A DNA stretch of 64,000 nucleotides from assembly GCA_028023455.1 (NCBI GenBank), contig JAQFVV010000207.1:2003243-2067242 (forward strand), given 5' to 3'. Under the pieces are notes generated by a model, which was given only the letters and a program-made list of their open reading frames with translations, ran no database searches and was not told the origin of the DNA. Positions 22,107 through 35,262 of the stretch are shown here, piece by piece. Each line of letters opens with the position of its first letter. Position 1 is the first letter of the stretch. The DNA is from Epiperipatus broadwayi. Taxonomy: Eukaryota > Onychophora > Udeonychophora > Euonychophora > Peripatidae. The position numbers and the translations under genes are program-made.

Positions 22107-22867
22107 GTAGTAGTAGTTATTGATTGATCATTCCGTTTGAGGGTAGTGAGTGTAGATTATTGGGTTTCTTGGGCATGATATGTAGGGGCTGAATTGTATC
22201 TTGGTTTTTGTCTTCTTGGAAGGCAGCAAGGATTCAGTGGGTCGGCTGGAGATCTATATGTAGTTCGAAATTTCTATGAATTTGTAATAGTGTATGTACT
22301 CTGTCATTTGTGTGGGGGTACTGTTTAGCTGAGAAAAGGAAAATAATCTTTTCTCAGAAACCTCCATACCTTGTGATGCGAAAAGACCCTGTAAGCCTTA
22401 AAAGAAAGAAGCATGGGTGCATTTACTAAGGTTATTCATTTAAATTGGCTCTTCGAAAATGAAGAGTATGTTCTTTCTGTTCTATAATGCAAAAAGATCC
22501 TGTGAGCCTCCAAAGATGTGAGCAGGGATGCATTTATTGAACATTTTCGGTATTTGACATATATTGTTTGTCATAGAGTTTCGGATGAAGTATGGGCCTT
22601 TGGACTGATTTTCTGGGTTATTGTTGTTATGTTTCAGATGCAGGAATATGATATATGTTTGCTTGGATGTATTAGTGTTTGAGAGCTTGGGTTTGCATTT
22701 CTGCCCATCAGACATGAGGGTTTCCAATCATGTACATAAAAAGAGAGAGAAAAAACATAATGAAAATATAGTGATTAAATTGGTATAGAAACATTAAAAG
22801 TTAGTAGTAGGTAAATAAGTTAAGTAAGATATTTAAAAAGAACAATTATTCTCTTTTAATGATCTCA
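22107..22867 (+). other. E2 3' untranslated region with tandem repeat
   Basis: There is no RT, RNase H or integrase coding sequence. Two related units of about 109 bases start near 22374 and 22483; both carry a version of AAAAGACCCTGTAAGCCT and GGGTGCATTTA. Their role is unknown. Confidence 0.6.
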
Positions 22868-22883
22868 TCGGGGAGGGAGGTAA
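22868..22883 (+). promoter_or_regulatory. Polypurine tract of E2
   Basis: CGGGGAGGGAGGTAA stands directly before the TGTGCCAGACC start of the 3' LTR. Confidence 0.8.
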
Positions 22884-25735
22884 TGTGCCAGACCGTAAAA
22901 TGTCCATGCACAAGATGGCTGTAGCCAACAATTTGGCACAGCTAAATTTATTGAAGTCATTAAATAAAGTAAAAGAAAAAAACAATGAGAGTTGGTCTAT
23001 ACTAGATTCCTATCTTCTTGCATACACAACTAACACATATATTATTTATTTTGAAATAATAACCCACTATAAATGTGTTATTTATTGTAAATGTTCTAAT
23101 ATGTATAATAACACACTATAAATAATATCATTTTTTTTGTAAATGTATATGTAATACGTATATGTATAAAGATTTCTGTATATATTTTTTCTTCTTTTTG
23201 ATACTTTTTAAAATGTTTTTCTTTTATTTTAAAAAAATATATATATAAAAATATTTTTTGTGTGAATGACAAGAATGTTTCTTTTAAAAGGTGGATTTGA
23301 TTATTCTTGGTTTTTCTATTTTTACTTTTTTGTATGTAATCAGGTAGTTTATTATTAATTAATTTGTAAATCAATTCCAAATTTGTTATCTAAAGAATGT
23401 GGGTTGTCTATTACTCCAATATGGAGTTTTGAAATTCCTAAAAAGAGATTTTTGAAATATGATTTTATAAAAAATGTACAAAAGTAAAATAATCTGACAC
23501 AATGGCTCGAGGGGGGATGTAAGTAATTGAAACTTGTGGGTGGATGGGGGTATACAATAACCTACCTGGGGGATGAACAAAAAGTTTAGTTATTGATTAG
23601 TATTGGATGGAGAGAGCCACAATAATCTTCCTATGAGGTGAAAAATAGCTAGTGATTTTTTTTATTGGAACGAAAGAGAGCTACATTTATTTATATGTGG
23701 TTAAGTTAAATTATTGATCTTTTTTGTTGGAGTGATTAGTATTGAACTGAGAAAGCAAGATGAATCTATATGTGGTGTAAACTATCATTATTGAATGGAC
23801 AGAGCTACAGAACCTACATGTAAGAAGGAATTTAATTCATATCATTTTTTTTGAATGAACCTAAACTCCTGTTGAAGGTCTTTCCTGGTAGTTTGCGCAA
23901 ATATTAACCGAAGCCACCAGCACATATATGATGTAGAAAATCATATAAGCATATGCCGTTCAGCAATCAATCAAGAAGAAGGGAAAATATTTTGAAGTGC
24001 CATGACTAAAATGACAACCAAGTTTCATCTGGTAGCCTACAAAAGCATGGAATAGTAAGAACCATAGCAGTACACCTGCCAGTTCAGATACATAGTCACC
24101 AAGATGGATGTGTCAGAGACTTAACATACCCTGATTGGAAGATGCTACAAAAATAGCAAGTGTTTAAAGTGAATGTCACCGTCCTTTCTGGTAGTTGATA
24201 TGGTCTGCCCAGAGGTTTGAACCTGAAGAGCAAGCAGATAAACATGAGTAAAATGAAAAAAAAAATGTTTATAATTTTTTTTTATACTTTATTTGTTTTT
24301 TTTTTTAAAGTGTATATAATCCGGATAATTGTCATAGTTACTAAAACATGATAAAATATATTAAATGTTTTTGTTATTATATGAAATATTGTAAAATAAT
24401 TTTGCTTATACACAGATCTCACTCAAAGCTACTAAATATAAGATTATTATTATTTCTTGTTTTTTTAACCTATTTCATCTTTACCTCTTATTTAATGTTA
24501 ATCATTATGGTGTCACCCTACGTGGAATGATATATATAGCCAGCCTATACATTTTTTTTTTTTTTAAAATTTTTTATATATAAAAATATATATATATACA
24601 TATACGTAAAAAATTATTTTACGTACTCAAAGATAAAGGTGTATCTAATCCTAAGAGTTTATATGTGCAAATGGGGGTAGTTCAGGGGTTTAGATCTGTG
24701 TATAACCTACTTTAATATTTTGGAAAATTTATAAAATAAAACATTCATTGTTTTGTGTTTAGAGAGGGAGTATAGACCACTCACACATTGGCATCCATAT
24801 TTAACCATTTGTATTTATAGCAATTGGGTTAACTTAGATATAAATTAGAAAATGGATTTTTTTTTGTTTAATCAAATTGTAGATTTTGAACATAAAGATT
24901 TAGATATTCTCATATAATTATATGTAGAACCATGCCATTGGAATAGAAAGACCTATAATTAAGTTATGACTCAATATTCTAATGTTTAAAAATATATGTG
25001 GTGGAGGGTGATATTATTTAAATAAATTATATTCTCATACTTTATTTGTTATCATATAATCTATTATAAAATAAAGAAAATTACTCATAATAAAATGTAA
25101 TCACCTATTTGTGATGTTTGCTGACCACAGCTATAAAAAAGTTATAGCAATACTTATTCAAAGTACATGGGATAAAGAATTAGAATTGAGCTAGCCATCG
25201 GGATATTATATTGGGGAGTTAAATTAGAATATATTATCACCCAGTTTTCCTTCACGTAAAGAAAACTTATGTCTAAGAACAGAAAAAAAATTTCTCTTTG
25301 CATACTCTCTTGGCAGATAGGGAAGAGAAAATTATTTAATTTTTTTTTGCTTTCTTTTATTATGTTGGGGATGGCACTAAGGGTTGTCAAATTAGTACAA
25401 TCTTTTAAAGGTATGAGAAGAGCAAAGGAAAACATCTACCGGGCAAATAGATATTGGGGTGGAAATATAAGTGGTTTAACAGGGAAAGATTTTGCTTTTT
25501 AATTGAAATCAAATTTCTTTCTTCTAATAATTAGTAACGTAATACTCATTGTATTTAACCCTGGGTATTATCGAAGATTGTTATCGATCTCTCATTTTAA
25601 ATGTACATGTCATTTCATGCTCGTGACATACAGATATATGCATAATTTTCTTAAATGGAGACGGCAAATTGGTTTCAAACAGGTACAGAAAATGATGCCA
25701 ACGTGAGAGCCAAATGAGGGATTCGAACCAGTACA
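22884..25735 (+). mobile_element. 3' LTR of element E2
   Basis: This 2852-base direct copy of 17407-20239 ends ACCAGTACA. The last part includes GGGATTCGAACC, a B-box-like motif also present in degenerate form in the 5' copy. Confidence 0.88.
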
Positions 25736-26091
25736 ATATATAATTAGATTCCAACCAGTAACCATCTAAACATTCACAGTAAAATATAACAATCAATATT
25801 TCTCACTATTGTCAAGGCAACCTTCACACCTTTTAATAGCAAGAATGGAAATCCAATCCCACTAATGGTCCATTAAATATATATGGACACTTAAAGATTG
25901 TAACTTGACTACAGAGTAGGAAATATTGATACAGTGAAGTTTAAATAAACCTCTTTAAACATGAAATAAACATGTCACTGTAATGCAGACTAATAAATAG
26001 TCAATAATACCATTGCAAACTGCAATACTTTTAAATTGCCCATATATATATATATATATATATATTATCGCACATATACATATATGCATAA
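25736..26091 (-). other. Rest of the E3 leader after E2 insertion
   Basis: AT-rich sequence ending in (TA)n at 26043-26065. A primer-binding site would be expected next to 26092 on the minus strand but is not recognisable; TA expansion may have replaced it. Confidence 0.45.
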
Positions 26092-26994
26092 TGTAACAAA
26101 ACCTCCCTTTTCTCATACAGCAGTAGACATAGATATATATATATATATATATTTACTATCACATGTATACATATAAACACTCATTAATGGCTATGAATAC
26201 ACAAAAAAATATATTACAACAATCTATTACACATATGATTTTAATATCTAACATAAAATGTATTATATGTTTATAAATTAACATCAATTGATAATATCAT
26301 TATATAAATGAAAAAAAGAATAACTCTAATATTCTGCCATTTCGATTAACACCCACACATATAGTATGTTTCCATAGATGCAATCTACTTTTCAGGCAAA
26401 TTTTAAAAGTTGACAAGAGACCAAAAAGAAATTTTTATCTTTAACTTATTTGGTTTTTTTATTTTTATTTTGTTATTTCATAACCATTAGTCTATTTTAA
26501 GGTGTGACATCAATCATTAATGGCAATGACAAGCTTACATAATTTATTATTTCTTGGTGAATATTCTTAAGTTGAATTTTGTTAACGAAATCGAGGAAAT
26601 CTTATGAAATTTAGAGTGAAATTAATAAAAAAGTTTCTACTACCTGCATTTCCCCAGGGAACTTGTAGAATAAAACACATTTACAGTTGAATATAAATCC
26701 ATGTGAATGTATGACTAAACGTGAAGTTTCTTTTTTAGTTTTTTAGATCTCCATTTCCAGAAAGTTGATGATTCACAGCTTTAATAATGGCAGTAATCCA
26801 ACAAGCCTATTCCTTTTTTATCAGTCGTAGCAGCATATAATTAGCTTGGGATAGGGTTTGAGTCCTGACATGTTAGATTCTCACCCCACATTTATGCCAT
26901 GATTTGATATAAAATCCTTAGATCACTTTCTGCTGCTTTAATGACATCTCTATATTTTGCTATTTCACTGTCTGCAGGGCCAAGGTGACTAGCT
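26092..26994 (-). mobile_element. 5' LTR of element E3
   Basis: Second copy of the 14649-15490 repeat, beginning TGTAACAAAACCTCCC in the plus sense. A (TA)n run at 26133-26152 lies inside it. The proposed outer end (GTGACTAGC) has lost the canonical terminal base. Confidence 0.62.
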
Positions 26995-27259
26995 TCCTGG
27001 GTCCTTTCATTTTATACCCCCCTCCATTCTTTCTAGAAAGTTTACTGATTTTCTAATCTCAGCTGGGGTGAAAAGGAAAGAATAGTCAGCATTTCTTTTT
27101 TGTAATTACTAACAAAGTTATGTCTTTTCATTAATAACCAAAGTTTTGTCCTTTTAAAAAAAATTAGTATAATCAATTTGTGTAACATCATTACTAACAC
27201 TAAGTAAATTCTTTTTTTTTTTTTTTAATGTTTTTGTTTTTTGACGAAGTTTACTGATA
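26995..27259. other. Short spacer
   Basis: Non-coding. GAAAGTTTACTGAT (27038 region) and GAAGTTTACTGAT (27245 region) nearly repeat each other just before the next LTR-like unit. Confidence 0.4.
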
Positions 27260-29213
27260 TGTAACGGAATATAATATCCCGTCACATTATTTTAAAATTA
27301 AAATAAAAGACCATAAATAAAAATTGATTTATTAAAAAGAAAAAAAAACTTAATTTAAAAACTGTTTAACGTATATATAGATCGCATGATGGACAACTTT
27401 AAAAACTTTTAAAAAATAAAAATATTTGAAAGTAATTTTTTTTGTAAAAAGTAAAGATATAAAGATTGATATTTTAAAAATAGAAATAATGTTGATTTCT
27501 ATAGTCTTAGAAAATGGACATGATTGTCTTATTAATTAAATGATTGTTCAAAAGCAAACTACCTTGTGAGGCATGTAAAATAAATTAAATGGTCAGATAA
27601 GAGAATACAAAGGAATTAAATGGCCAATCCAAACACGAAAATGACAGCACGGACCATAACAGAAACACAAATGGATTAGTGACGATCTTGCTCATTGAAT
27701 CTCAAGATCTAATGATAAGAGACTAATAAAAATATAAAAGCCAATTTATTATTATAATTTTTATCTTAGAGCTGACTATGAATAGATCGTTATAACTAGC
27801 TATATTGCAGATTTTCACGATGTGGAAGTCTGCAATAAATTTAATTTTCCGGACAACCAGCTGAGGCCTCTGGATGACAGTTCCTGACCAAATGCATGGC
27901 AAGTCGCAGTTTTATTTCAAAGAAGGACAAAATCTACGAAAGTGATCACGAAGATGGACTTCTCAATCTATTAAATCCGTAAAGTATGAACTATTGTATC
28001 TATCTAATAACTTTCCTAAAATTGCAAGTAATTAATAACTGAAAATAAGAACTCTTATCTGACTTAAAGAATGCAAATTCAATTATTGATATTTTTTATG
28101 TAGATGTTTAAGCAATCATTTCCAGTTCATTTTTTTTGTGTGTGTATTATGTTTTAACTAAAATGTATTAAATTTAAAGTTGGGTGTAGATAGCTGCATG
28201 GATAAAGATTAATAAATATGTTTAAATTCGTTTATGTTTAATTTAACAGATTTTAATTTCAGGCTATTTGTTTTGTGGTTGTGTCAGTGCTAGTGGAGAG
28301 ATATATAGACGTTTATAATAATGTAATGTGAAGCGTGTTTAGCATACAGGGCAACGTGCCCAACTGAATGCATGACCCCAAAGAGGCAGTCATATCGTTG
28401 AAAATGGTTGCAGATGTATTTCCTGCACCATTGACCCCTCCTAGCTCTATGGACAGGGATTTATAAGACAGCAGAAAGACTGCTTTCCCCCATTCGTAGC
28501 AATCTTTAAAAAAAAAAATTATATACATGATTCCTTAGTCAGACAGAGGCACTTTCCTGATCTAGACCTGGATCATTTCCTTCAAATAATATCACGCTGC
28601 CAGATGCACATTCCTGTGGCATGATTTTATGCTAGCATCTTCATATTGCATTGATCGCTACTATATATCTGGAAGCAGGCATTGGGTTGACTACAAATTT
28701 TTAGACTGAGATTGAATGAATGTTTTGATAAGTTTTAAGTGAAAAAAAAAACTTATGTAGACTATCTATGCTCGACATGCTAAAGTAAAATATAATTTAA
28801 ATATCCATCTGTGCGATCTATTTAAAATAGTAATTTAAATTTTTTTAAAAAAAAAATATTAATGTTAAAATCTAAAAATAAATTTAATCTTCAATTTTAA
28901 ATGTGCGTTAATAATAATCTATTTGTGTGTTAATTACTGGCAGTGGCTTCTTTTATTTTATTGTTCTAAATATTTAATATATACTTTGAGAATAGAAGTC
29001 CATTGAAACTTATAAATGTTTTAAAATCTCTGCTACTCTATGAGCTAGTGACCTTGGGCAAACAATCGGAATCCAAATATATAAATTAAAATAAAAAAAA
29101 AGTTTTTTTAAACTTAACGTACCTGCCTACTATATAAATTTTCTAGGTTCAAATGCCTAGTGGCGCCCTGTAGTGCAGATTACGTGAAGTCTCCTTCTCC
29201 CCCGATCGTTAAA
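27260..29213 (-). mobile_element. Solo-LTR-like repeat, copy A (inverted)
   Basis: Reverse-oriented relative of the unit at 51293-53494. Its right end is the inverted start: CTACTATATAAATTTTCTAG, GGTTCAAATGCC, GGCGCCCTGTAGTGCAG, then CGATCGTTAAA, where GTTACA would be expected (one base changed). Its left end reads TGTAACGGAATATAATATCC then CGTCACATT, a terminal hairpin. No internal element is attached. The E1 insertion lies six bases beyond its end. Confidence 0.65.
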
Positions 29214-29219
29214 ATATAT

Positions 29220-32200
29220 TGTAACAAAATTAAATGTCGATCAGATCCAGTGTAACAAAATGAGATCTGGTCTATTAAAGAATCAAAAAATTCAAGTATT
29301 GTAAAAATCTCAAATATTCCAGTATTACAAACATTAATAAACTGATCAAAAGTATCATTGTAACTTAAATAAACTAGATTAAAGATCCATTGTAATAAAA
29401 TTAAGGTTTAGATCAAAAGATATTGATTAAATGATCATGAAATGTCAAATATTATTAAAAAATTATGAATCCAAAATATTCAGTATATTATTATATTCAG
29501 CTTAACTTAATGAAGACAATCAACTGGATCTAAATGTATTTAATAATTATGAAAAGATTCAAATATAAATATTTATTTTATTTTAAAAAGCTTCCAATAT
29601 AAATATCTAGCTCAATAAACGAAAAATGCATTGTAGATTTTATATCAAAAGAGAAGAATTATTTAACATGAGTAGTGGCTATTAAACCAAAAATCAGACT
29701 GAGTTATCTATCATATTACAGGTCATTGGATGAAAGGAAACACATTTCTATCATTAGATTTCTCAAGATATCCCACTATCAATAATTATAAGCAAATTAT
29801 TAATAACAAGTATTATAACTCAGGTATATGAAATCACGTGAGGTGAGTACACTAGTAATTCAATAAAATATAACTCAGGTATACAGACAGTAGATCTTAT
29901 CCACTTTCATTTCTTGGTTTGATGTTAAGTGCATGTTTAAACAAATACTAAGTGAATATGGTCTAGCAGGGTGCCACTAGATTATCTGAATCTAGACACG
30001 GTTATATCTAATAACCTTTCACATGTACCGGGTTTGAATCCCCTTTTTGGTACTTTATTTCTAATAAAAGTGGGAGATTTTGCTTTTTGAGCCATATCAC
30101 TATACACACTAATATTTAGGTAAAAGTAAAACATCTTTAAACCAAAGTGGAGTATATTAGACATAAATCATTTCTTAGATCTTAGCCTAACAAATGTGTT
30201 TCAATATTTTTATAAGTTTACTAGCTCAGATTATATATAACTAATTTAGGATGGCAATTCACTCATCCTTGCATGAAATAGATGACGGGATATGGTTATA
30301 ATAATACTAAGAAATCACTAAATATAATGAAATTAATATTTATTTATGGCCTGTAAACATTTAAACAGCTCATTAATTAAAACGTTGATGATGATGATGA
30401 TGATGATAATAATAACGATAATAACAAGGGCTTCAACTACAGCCCTAGGACTAAGCCTAAACATAAAACTAATTTTTATAAAAAATTCATAATTATTGCT
30501 TAATTTTAGCATATTTACTTATATCTTAAATAGATAATATTCAACCACTGATGATGATGAATGACCACACTTAACAAAGACTACACTTAATGAAATATAT
30601 ATGCCTTGTTTAATAAAACAAACTAATATTTATTACTGCATTTCTAACATATACATAAAAATTTTCTATATTTGCATGAAAATTTATATTAACAATAACA
30701 ACAATAATCATAATCGACTGTTTTAAAATCATAACATTAAATTTTAAATTTCTCCCTCTTTCTCGTAAATGTATTTCAAAAGTATATTGTATCCACAAGA
30801 AAAGTATTTCATATAAAAAAAAAATATTCACTCATTGGCTAACATACCTTATAAATCTAACATGTAAGCAGAATGTTAAAAAAAAATGTTAGTAGGATTG
30901 AAAGAGCAAGTTTTAAAAACGAGTTTTAAATCATTTTCTCCCCCTCTCTTCTATCTCTGAAATGCTATACTTAACTTGAAACAAAATAATCTAATATTTT
31001 AATACTACTTGTTACTTCACATTCACTCGCAATTATACACGTATAAAAATATTATTATGTATGTGCGTGTTTTATTCCAAAATAATAATAATATATTAGT
31101 TGAAACTAAAATCATAGTACCATAAAAAAATTATTTTACACATTAATATTTCATAACTGTAAAATTAATAAACAAATAAATTTTGATACATTCAATATCA
31201 TTTATGTAGTTCAAAGGTATTATTATTAAGACATTCTTGGTTTCCATCGATCTGAATTGTCTTTAAAAGTTCTTTAAATAAAATATGTCACTTTATTACT
31301 AAAATTTTATTAATACTCTGATTTCATAATGAAAATAGATATAAAAGACATATTACCGATCCAAGGGTTCACTTGTCTTGTATACTGTCTATACTTGGCA
31401 GCAACAATTTCTGTGTTCTTTGGAACAATCACTTTCTTGAAGTATATAATTATTTGATGATGAGGATCCTATTGAGGTTATTTGCTTTAGTGGATAATTT
31501 GATAATCATTATCAATTTTACTTCTCTTCCTGTCAAGCATTATTCTTTTAGTGAATGAAATACAGCAGTTGTTTTCACGTTATAAATTTCCCGGATTTAA
31601 ACTCAGTTGTTGGAACAATTAATTGGACTTGATGATTAATATTTATCGGTAGATTAATTCATCTTTCATCGAATGCAGGTGAATGCTTTCTTCCTTCTAT
31701 TAAAAACATCTTATTTCTCTGGTCAGTTAAAAGGTATAGAATATTATTTTAGACAAAACATCTTTTCTTTCCTATATGATGTGCAGCTTCCCAGATGGTC
31801 AGGCAAAGATGGGACATACATATAATTTTTCTAGCCAGTCATTTCTTATATTTTCAACATTCAATTTAATAGTCTAATAATCTGAATCATAATCACAATA
31901 ATAATAATAATTCAACTGATTTTTCCAGACACCTTTTTATATCCAATTTTTTAGCTAACTTAACCAATCAGAGATAGCATCACTTGCTATTTTTGGACAA
32001 ATTCGTTTTAATTAGATCTCTAATTTATTTTCAACTAAATTATTTTTCAACTGAAAAGTTTAATCCTTTTTCCAGACACTTTTGTTTTTTAAAAAAAATA
32101 GACTTAATCCTTTTTTTTTCTTACACCCAGGTAACATTTCAAATTTTTGAGCTTCCTTCTTTAGATCTTAAGATAAGACAATATCAAAATTAGAGTTCCC

Positions 32201-32914
32201 ATCCAGCTTAAGCTCCCAAACTGACAAACAAGTCATTTACAAAAACAAAATTGCTACAAAAATAGATATCTGATTCAACAGATTTCCTCTTTTAACATAA
32301 AATTGTACAAAAAAATAATTTGACAGATTTAACCCTTCTTTTTCTTTCAATATTTAATAAATGTAAATTTCTGTATGTAATGTACACACATACTTCATTA
32401 TTTCAAATCATTCATAAACTAACATTAAATAATATAATTGCTAGCTTTGTAATTATAACCCTATTATTTAATTAAATCTGTAACTTTTAAATCCCAATTA
32501 CAATTATAGAAAAGCAAAATAGAAGTATAGAATATGATATTAGAATTGATCAAGCATAAGTTAGTTTTAAAGAAGTTAAAATGTTAAATATTTGAAATAT
32601 AAAACAATTAAATAGCTTACACATACACTGCCTATACGTATGCATTATAACTTTGCTTTTTAACAGAAAATTTAAATATTAAATGTGTGTGCTGCCCTTT
32701 TTGAGATTTATCAACACACAAACAAGTAAAGCATATAATTGCTGTCCCACTCTCTTTCTATCTAAAGTGTTTAAAACTGGATCTGGTAGGGTTTGAACTT
32801 GGATGCCCTACAGCTTCTTTTATGGTTATATAAAAATGTGATGATGATTTTGGTTTACCTTTTCTACATGCACATTACTATAAATTTAGCTAGTGACTAA
32901 ATTGTAATGGCACA
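29220..32914 (-). mobile_element. 3' LTR of element E1 (3.7 kb)
   Basis: This 3695-base unit, TGTAACAAAATTAAATG ... TGTAATGGCACA in the plus sense, is repeated almost identically at 36585-40281. The element is read on the minus strand: a PPT abuts this copy and a PBS abuts the other. ATATAT flanks both outer ends (29214-29219 and 40282-40287). The LTR contains a (GAT)n run near 30386-30408 and no genes. Small frames such as 31373-31558 recur in the other copy only because the LTR is duplicated. Confidence 0.92.
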
Positions 32915-32932
32915 ACTTTTCCTCCCTTCGGA
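32915..32932 (-). promoter_or_regulatory. Polypurine tract of E1
   Basis: On the minus strand CCGAAGGGAGGAAAAGT stops exactly at the TGTGCCATTAC start of the 3' LTR. Confidence 0.85.
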
Positions 32933-33422
32933 TAAAATCATTAGCACTTTTGTTTTAACTATATTTAATAAAGAAAATCCTAATTAATAAAATAGACTAA
33001 TAATAATAAACACACTAATAATTAAAAATAAATAAATTTCTAACTACTGGTAAATATCATATTTTTCATTAGAAAACTTAAAGTAATTTATTTGGAGATC
33101 TTTGCCAGGCTACTCTGCTGAAGTATAAGGGATCAAACTCCTAGCATTATAGGTTCCCTTATTCCCATCAAGAGCAGCAAGCATAAAGGCATTCTCTCCT
33201 ATTTTCTTGGTAATTGGAAATGGCTTTTTCTTTTCAAATCATATTGTGGTCTGCATAAAATTGCACATGTACATCCAGTCCATTTTTAATATTTCCATTT
33301 TTCATCTTGACTGGGTATTTATAAAACATATCCGGAGGATTTATTTTATATAACCTCCTATTACAAACTCCATTTAGAAATATGGACTCTTGTTACCCTA
33401 TGCAATATGCCTTGAAGTTTTT
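32933..33422 (-). pseudogene. Decayed C-terminal extension of the E1 gag-like protein
   Basis: Beyond the repeat block the minus-strand frame continues protein-like, with stops: PDMFYKYPVKMKNGNIKNGL (about 33270-33330), then DVHVQFYADHN, then scattered stops. The original protein was probably longer than the open frame. I recognise no protease or RT motif. Confidence 0.4.
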
Positions 33423-33810
33423 CAGAGAGATTGACTCTCTATACCATACATACTTTATTTTTAAACTTTCCAGAAAGATTGACTCCCTGTACCATATATA
33501 AGGCACTTTGAAGTTTTCCAGAGAGATTGATTTTCTATACCAGATATCATTCATCCTTCAATCTTCCAGAGAGGTTGATTCTCTGGGCCATATACAATTT
33601 ATTTTTAAAATTTCTAGAAAGGTTGACTCTTTGTACCAGACATAATTTGCTTTTAACTCTTTCAGAGCATCTAAATTTTTCAGAGAGATTGATTCTCTGT
33701 CTGATACACACTGGACATTTACATTTTTCAGAGAGATTGCCTCTCTGTACCAAATATAATTTAAGTTTGATTTTTCCAGAGCAGTTGAATTTTTCAGATA
33801 GATAGATTCT
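33423..33810 (-). repeat. 48-bp coding tandem repeat in E1 gag
   Basis: Units start near 33423, 33471, 33519, 33567, 33615 and 33663, then 33681, 33729, 33777 and 33795. The period is therefore 48 bases, with an extra 18 bases at two places. On the minus strand each unit encodes a version of RESISLKN followed by about eight residues often ending NYVWY. The repeats continue in frame past the TGA at 33558-33560, so that stop is a late point change. Confidence 0.85.
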
Positions 33811-35262
33811 CTTAATTTTATCACCTCATCTGGTGCATGGAGTTTTTCCTCCCACTCTTTTTTCCTTCTTTTCATTTTATGATCTACCCAAATCTGGTCT
33901 TTGGACATCATCTCATTTACTTTCTTTACTGGAAGATTTGGTATTATGGCTACTATCGGCCTTTCTACTTCTTTTTCACCTTGTGGATTTTTAACTAAAG
34001 TAGGCATCCTTTTCTCTGACTGACTCTGTTCTGAGCTATCCCTACAGTCATCTGGACTGGTGCTACCATCGTTCTGCCCTGAATTTAGGTTTGACTGATC
34101 CTGCAGCCCTACATTAATACGATCTTTTAATTCCCCTATTTTCTGGTAGAGATCATCCATCTTGGGGTTCATGTACTCCATAACATACACCTTCTGGTTC
34201 TCCTCAACCTTCTCCAATGTAACACCCAATTCATGTTGATTCATTCTGGGTCCATCTTCTAAAGAACTTGATTCATCCCTTTTCACTATCTCCTCCCTAA
34301 TGCTATCCATTTGTTTCCCCAATTCTTTCCTAAGATTTTGGTTCATCTGTACACACTCATTGGCCATGCTTCCCTTAACTTCTCGTATTTCCTTTTCTAA
34401 ACCACTAAACTTATTTTTCATAGTGAGGGCCTGATCTACACAGCCCAAAGTTGCTTCCTTATATGAGTCCACTTTGGCTACCACCTCCTCTAATCTAATA
34501 TTAATTCCTGCAGAGGTTATTTCAGCATTCTTCTCTATGCATTCTGATATGGATTGGGAGACCAACTCATGGACCTCATTCCTAACTAACTCAATCTCTC
34601 TCTTATTTTCTTCGATAGACTGCTCCACTTGAGCCTTTAATGACTGTAGTCCCTGACAGCCATCCTGTTTGGTGACTTCCATAGATCTACACACTCCTTC
34701 TATCCTCTCCTCTAAGGATGCAAATCTATTTTTACACTCTATATTGGATTTTTCAATCCTAGTTTCCAAAGCCATGATCATCCGGCTGTTATTTTCACTA
34801 GAGTTATCTATCTGGGCTTTGAGGTCTTCTCTCAAACTTTCTATCTCTTGCTTACTATCTTCTCTTAGACTATCTATACTTTTCTCTATCTTTTGTTCTA
34901 GATTTACCATACTTTTATTATTTTTCTCTATCTTTTGTTCTAGATTTACCATCCCACTGCTTATTATCTTTTAGACTTTTGAACATCTGCATTATCATTA
35001 ATTTTATGTCTGAGAGTTCATTTTCTATCTGAATCTGGACAATTTCTGGCTCCTCATCTATCTACACACTTGAGGCCATATTATTGCTACTAACATTACA
35101 GGCATCTTCCTCTACTTCCTCTCTTTCCTCTTGTGTTTGTTTTAAGAAAACCTCCCCATCCTCTTCTTCAGTGTGAAAACGATCACTGATTCCTGGTATT
35201 GGGGCACCTTCCTCTTCCATAACCTCTTCCATACTATAATTTAGTTCACTCATGTTATAAAC
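33558..35262 (-). pseudogene. gag: E1 gag-like coiled-coil protein
   Basis: Likely start ATG 35260-35262 (MSELNYSMEEVMEEEGAPIP), chosen because it opens an acidic N-terminus like those of the other gags; an upstream in-frame ATG lies at 35328. The frame has a TAG near 35062 and shifts near 34950 into a 464-codon frame (34952-33558). That part has a duplicated MVNLEQKIEK segment, about 280 residues of heptad-like coiled coil (SLREDSKQEIESLREDL and similar), a Ser/Gln/Asp-rich linker, PIVAIIPNLPVKKVNEMMSK, a basic KMKRRKKEWEEKLHAP segment and the 16-residue repeats. There is no capsid signature, zinc knuckle, protease or RT. It sits between PBS and PPT as the sole coding region of an 11-kb element, so a gag-like role is inferred from position. 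Confidence 0.62.

Noticed and set aside
30020-30050. tRNA gene suggested by GGGTTTGAATCCCC (also in the other E1 LTR, and B-box-like motifs near 25720, 29150 and 32790)
   Set aside because: No A box or cloverleaf could be drawn around them; all lie in LTR sequence.
31373-31558. 61-codon frame, also at 38737-38922, apparently conserved
   Set aside because: The two copies are in the two LTRs of E1; identity reflects LTR duplication, not selection on a protein.
33423-33810. CRISPR-like regular repeats
   Set aside because: The period is continuous with no unique spacers, the units are coding, and the context is a eukaryotic retroelement.
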